NCBI GenBank assembly: GCA_905250025.1
Contig: CAJNOJ010000015.1
Coordinates: forward strand, 1 to 64,000
Origin: Adineta ricciae
Lineage: Eukaryota > Rotifera > Eurotatoria > Adinetida > Adinetidae
DNA: 64,000 nucleotides
Direction of reading: 5' to 3'
The first letter of the stretch is position 1. The number at the start of each line of letters is the position of its first letter. A program made the translations under genes and the position numbers. The notes under the pieces were generated by a model that was given only the letters and a program-made list of their open reading frames with translations, was not told where the DNA came from and ran no database searches. Shown here one piece after another: positions 60,701 to 64,000 of this stretch.

Positions 60701-60768
60701 GATGTAATTATACGGGATAATTTTATTTGTGTATTAGACCATAAGAACAGCGTTGATTTTTGTGACAT
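57713..60768 (-). CDS. IQCA1: IQ and AAA protein, dynein regulatory complex subunit 11 (IQCA1)
   Basis: A multi-exon minus-strand gene starting at MSQKSTLFLWSNTQ (60768), matched to the start of animal IQCA1; an upstream in-frame ATG at 60819 is less likely. Landmarks in order: HPQKRLILKILLDGLVGR, IPRYFAQDRF, AERVRQGR-like HERARQGRVHAHF, an IQ motif (IIQTIWRQKNAEKR), Lys-rich linkers, EPMPSLLDCQQL, Walker A AGPHGSGKELLVHIA, a degenerate Walker B (CMIRDTELLF), PGERIMFIGLSSQPY and the end NWYAKTPNGVKRL. The protein sits on the axonemal nexin-dynein regulatory complex and controls ciliary beating. One intron of 37 bp is required near 58440. The Walker B acidic pair (ED in vertebrates) is RD, so ATP hydrolysis may be weak or absent. 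Some exon joins are approximate. Confidence 0.88.
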
Positions 60769-61301
60769 AGTCGAGATATTGATTATCGAAAAGCGCCAGT
60801 TGTCTAGCAATTCGAACATTGTGTATAATCATTGTGATACTTGCTCTAACTGAAAGCAGTTTCATAATTATTCAGTAAAAACAGTCGATGAACTTCTGAG
60901 TCAATAAATACTGATTAGGTGATTGTAACAAGAATAGATTAATGATTCTTATGAATTACGTTCGAAAGAATAACAACGGATTTATTAATATAGTCTCAAT
61001 TAATAGTAGGTCAACAGTATGAATCTAGGGCACGCTAATCAAGGACTCCAGGGAGAGAATAGTACTTTATAGGGTACGCCACTCCATGATGTTAATCTGG
61101 AAGCTTTCGGTTAGTGTCTTTTCCGACCAATCATTTTGATGTTGTTGATTATTCTGTTCTGTTTACATCTGTTACTCTCGTCATTGCAACTCGCGCATTG
61201 TCACGATTTCTTTTCAATTTTGTTCCTATATTAAGTAGGAAAATTATCTAGAAAACTCTATGAAATAATTTTGATTTTGTGCTCTTTCTCTAGATTGAAT
61301 C
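60769..61301. other. Divergent promoter region DRC11/KSR
   Basis: This 533-bp gap lies between two divergently transcribed genes. I see no gene. TTTCTCTAG lies 8 nt before the KSR-like ATG, a possible leader or trans-splice acceptor. Confidence 0.45.
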
Positions 61302-64000
61302 ATGAGTTCAGATGAGGTGCCTGGAAATGAGAATGGCGATGATAAACCTCTCGTACCGATAACTCCAGTTACATCAATACCATATGATCGAACAGTGTCA
61401 CAGAATTTACGCTATCTCGACGATGCTCTGACTCACGCTATCGATCAGTTAAATAAATTTAACAGTGAAACCATGTCGGATCTGTCGCTCAAATACGAAT
61501 TGATACGAAATAATGAAGTAGGTTACTTCAGTCCAGAATATCACAGAAAACGATCTTGTTCTATTTTCTTTTTATCTAGAGTCGTGTTATCGGCTTTTTT
61601 GCTCACCAACTCATGTTAGTACAAATGCAAAATCCGGCCGGACAAAATGGCGGATTTCATAGTGATTATCCCAAACTCGATCGATTCCTCTCTGTTGTCA
61701 ATATAAACAAAAAATCCATTGAAGTACAATTCATTAGATCTACTTCAGACGTCGTTGTATGCTTGCTTTTGATTTTAGTATATTGTACAGCGCATGACAT
61801 TTGATGATCTTTTGAATGGAAAAGCGGCCGTACGCGAAAAGCTTTTATATGACGCTGGAACAACTGAAATTGAACGTAAAGACTTTCGCAATGCATTCAA
61901 TGCGCTGAAAGATTGTCTTGGTATGTCTTATCAAGCAGAATTAATTTGTCATACTTATGTCTCTTGTATTCGTAATAGATTACTTTCTTCATGGTGGTAC
62001 CAACGATCATGGACGTTTCTATTGGCATATAGAAACACCATCAGCACCAGTGATGACACCTTACGCCGCGCGTCAGCATCGTTTGTCAGATACAGGTATA
62101 TTGAAATATATGACTGAACGGTAATGTGACGTTATTCGAGTGTTAATTAGTACTTTCAGTACCACTCAGTACGGATTCTGAGAGATCGTCGTCGGTGTCT
62201 GCGTCTCTATCAACCGAATTTGGAGCTGTCACAAATACAAGCACACCAATGACAACAACAGCAACAACAAACAATCCAAGACGACACTATCGTAAGATAC
62301 TGTTTACGTCAATGAACTCTGAAAAAAGCCTTTGTTGATCTTCTAGCGACACCGACACCACCACCACCTACACGTTCGACACATTTATCCGTCAATGGAA
62401 AAAGAAAATGTGAACATCCCAGCAAAAAAAGCTCAGTTGATCCTTCGATATTTGCCAAGTACGTTTGAGTCAATGATTTATAAAAGGTGAATTCTATTTT
62501 CTAAGTAGTGTGAATCCGTCACGCACTATGGATTTACAATTACCGGACGATAGTTCAACATCTCGTCGGAGCTCGTATGGTTCAGATACGGATAACCGAT
62601 TGCAATCCGGTAAGCATAAACTAATATCAACAAGTTAAAAGAATCGTCCTCCGAAATTAGTTTGGAATTCCATGTGAACTATTTAATATTATTTATGCAT
62701 AACTGTAACTTAGCTTGACGGAGATGCATGTTTGGTTCAAAAGCGTGGTAGCGAGACCGCCCTCGCATTCAGCAGATGTCTTGAATATCCAGAATATGTG
62801 AATAATAAGATCGCGTGCGGGAGCGCAAAACATCTGTTTAGATAGATTATATTCGATGATCATTTGAAGAAAATCACTTTTCCTTCTAATAGATGTCGAG
62901 TACAGTAGTACTGAAAATGAAATATACAATCTTCCGTATCAGCTGGCAAAGCGTAAACTTTCAATAAAAGCCTTCGATAAATACTATTACGCGAAAGCAC
63001 TTTCAAAATTGATCCATCAAAATGCAACAGCGTCGGAATCTGAACAAACTGACGTAAATAACATCCTGCCATTGAATTCATGTAATCGCAAACATCATGA
63101 CAATAAACTTGTCACGAAACTTGCCAAGAATCACTTATGGAGTAGACCTGCTTTCACAGGGGGTTAGCACACATTCCTATCTGCTCGATTGCTCGAATGT
63201 TAATGCCTACTCCTCAACTAATGCGTTTACTAATATAATCATCCCCAGCTATGTATCCTTGAAGTCCTCACATTTGTTATGTTAATAGGAACGGCAACAC
63301 CGAAATCACCAACGATACGTTCACCAACTATGCCCGGTTCGCCGATGGGTTCCACACATAATAGTGATACAGAAAATGACCCTAAATCACCAGGTAGATC
63401 GTATTATTCAAATGTTCATGTTTCTTTTCAATGATGAACTATCTTTCAATAGATACACCATTTTACAACACACAGTCTCCCGTTATTCGTCATCGAATGG
63501 CACATAAAATTCAGCACAAGTTCGTATTTTTACACGAATTAGATTAGTTGCATCTTCTGCTCATGTTCACGCTTTCGCTTCTTGTCACTCTTATTCTTTG
63601 TCATTCTACTAATCCTGGTGATCGTTATAGTACACATAACTCTACATAGAATTGCTTCTACTAATCTTCAACAACATTTTCATGACATTTTCTTTCTTTC
63701 TATCTCGTTCTCAGATGGACTAATCTGATGAAATTATCAACATGTAATGTATGCACAAAAAAGATCTTCTTTCTCGGTACCAAATGCAACAATTGCAAGT
63801 AAGATATATCTATGAACAAAATTTGTCCACGTGTTCGTCATCATGTATTGCTTTTTTCTTCTTCTTCTTCTATTTTCTTTTTGCGAAGCGAACTGAGCGA
63901 ATAATTGCATTAGATGAATAAAGACAACGAGAGTTTTTTGTTGTTGTATTATATTCTTCTAGGTTCGCGAAAACACGGGTTTTCAAATTTTCATTATGTG
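61302..64000 (+). CDS. KSR: KSR-type scaffold of the Raf-MEK-ERK pathway (5' part, cut by window end)
   Basis: Exons include 61302-61517, 61580-61723, 61791-61920, 61979-62095, 62160-62291 and onward; the gene runs past 64000. The N-terminal CA1-like region carries LRYLDDALTHAIDQLNKF, FFAHQLMLVQMQN and MTFDDLLNGKAAVREKLL followed by FRNAFNALKDCLDYFLHGG, which parallels the KSR CA1 helix LTLDALLEMNEAKVKETLR. Next is a Ser/Thr/Pro-rich linker (TPTPPPPTRS). At about 63480-63800 a C1-type zinc domain begins: HKIQHKW, then CNVCTKKIFFLGTKCNNCK. The kinase-like domain expected at the C-terminus lies outside the window. KSR scaffolds bind RAF and MEK at the membrane. Part of a Raf itself is less likely because the Ras-binding domain is absent. 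Confidence 0.75.

Noticed and set aside
60769..61301. Search for a spliced-leader RNA gene or tRNA in the gaps
   Set aside because: I found no convincing SL donor with Sm site and no cloverleaf in any gap by eye; a covariance-model scan would be decisive.

Overview
The window is nuclear DNA of an intron-rich, compact animal genome, most likely a bdelloid rotifer. The evidence is: many GT-AG introns of roughly 40-70 bp whose exon phases join cleanly by hand; a histone H2A with an extended C-terminal tail, as known for the bdelloid H2Abd variants; a plant-type DYW pentatricopeptide-repeat gene, a class already reported from bdelloids; a decayed leucine-rich F-box-type gene; and intercistronic splice acceptors of the kind expected where SL trans-splicing occurs. 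The species call is inference. All exon models were built by eye from reading frame, GT/AG sites and phase, so individual boundaries may be off by a base or a few bases.

Layout. 1-2136 is low-complexity flank. 2137-6871 (+) is a coiled-coil, Ser-rich scaffold resembling NCKAP5, convergent with a DUF4515/BBOF1-like coiled-coil gene (6977-8552, -). A secreted two-domain Ly6-like protein (8904-9791, +) follows, then a head-to-head H2A/H2B pair (9972-11511) and a cytochrome-b5 reductase (11768-12943, -). An F-box-type pseudogene lies at 13681-15926. From 22830 down to 16151 four genes run head-to-tail on the minus strand with gaps of only about 90-140 bp: UROD, a CNPase, NELF-C/D and hydroxypyruvate isomerase. 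Each gap ends in a splice acceptor just before the next ATG, so this is a candidate trans-spliced operon.

24052-28415 (+) holds two tandem C2H2 plus WRKY/GCM-like zinc proteins. 29011-31714 (+) is an apparently intact DYW-PPR gene with 13 short introns. 32091-35309 (+) encodes a multi-RRM/CCCH protein fused to a kinase-like domain that lacks the catalytic aspartate. A palindromic foldback element lies at 35366-35678. Then come an ankyrin protein (37407-38774, +), a synaptotagmin-like protein (38833-40427, -), ESCRT-III CHMP1 (41077-41821, -), a tiny membrane protein candidate (42983-43282, +), proteasome alpha-2 (45070-45990, +) and an unrecognised disordered protein (46625-48670, -).

The right part holds an intronless SH3-SH2 tyrosine kinase (51809-53413, -), a PRKX/PKA-like kinase (55685-57598, +), the ciliary AAA protein IQCA1/DRC11 (57713-60768, -) and the 5' part of a KSR-type Raf-pathway scaffold (61302 to beyond the window end, +). 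The gene mix is housekeeping (histones, proteasome, haem, ESCRT, transcription pausing), ciliary (DRC11, BBOF1-like) and signalling (KSR, PRKX, tyrosine kinase), with a few unusual genes. The DYW-PPR, the RRM/CCCH/pseudokinase fusion and the candidate operon deserve follow-up.
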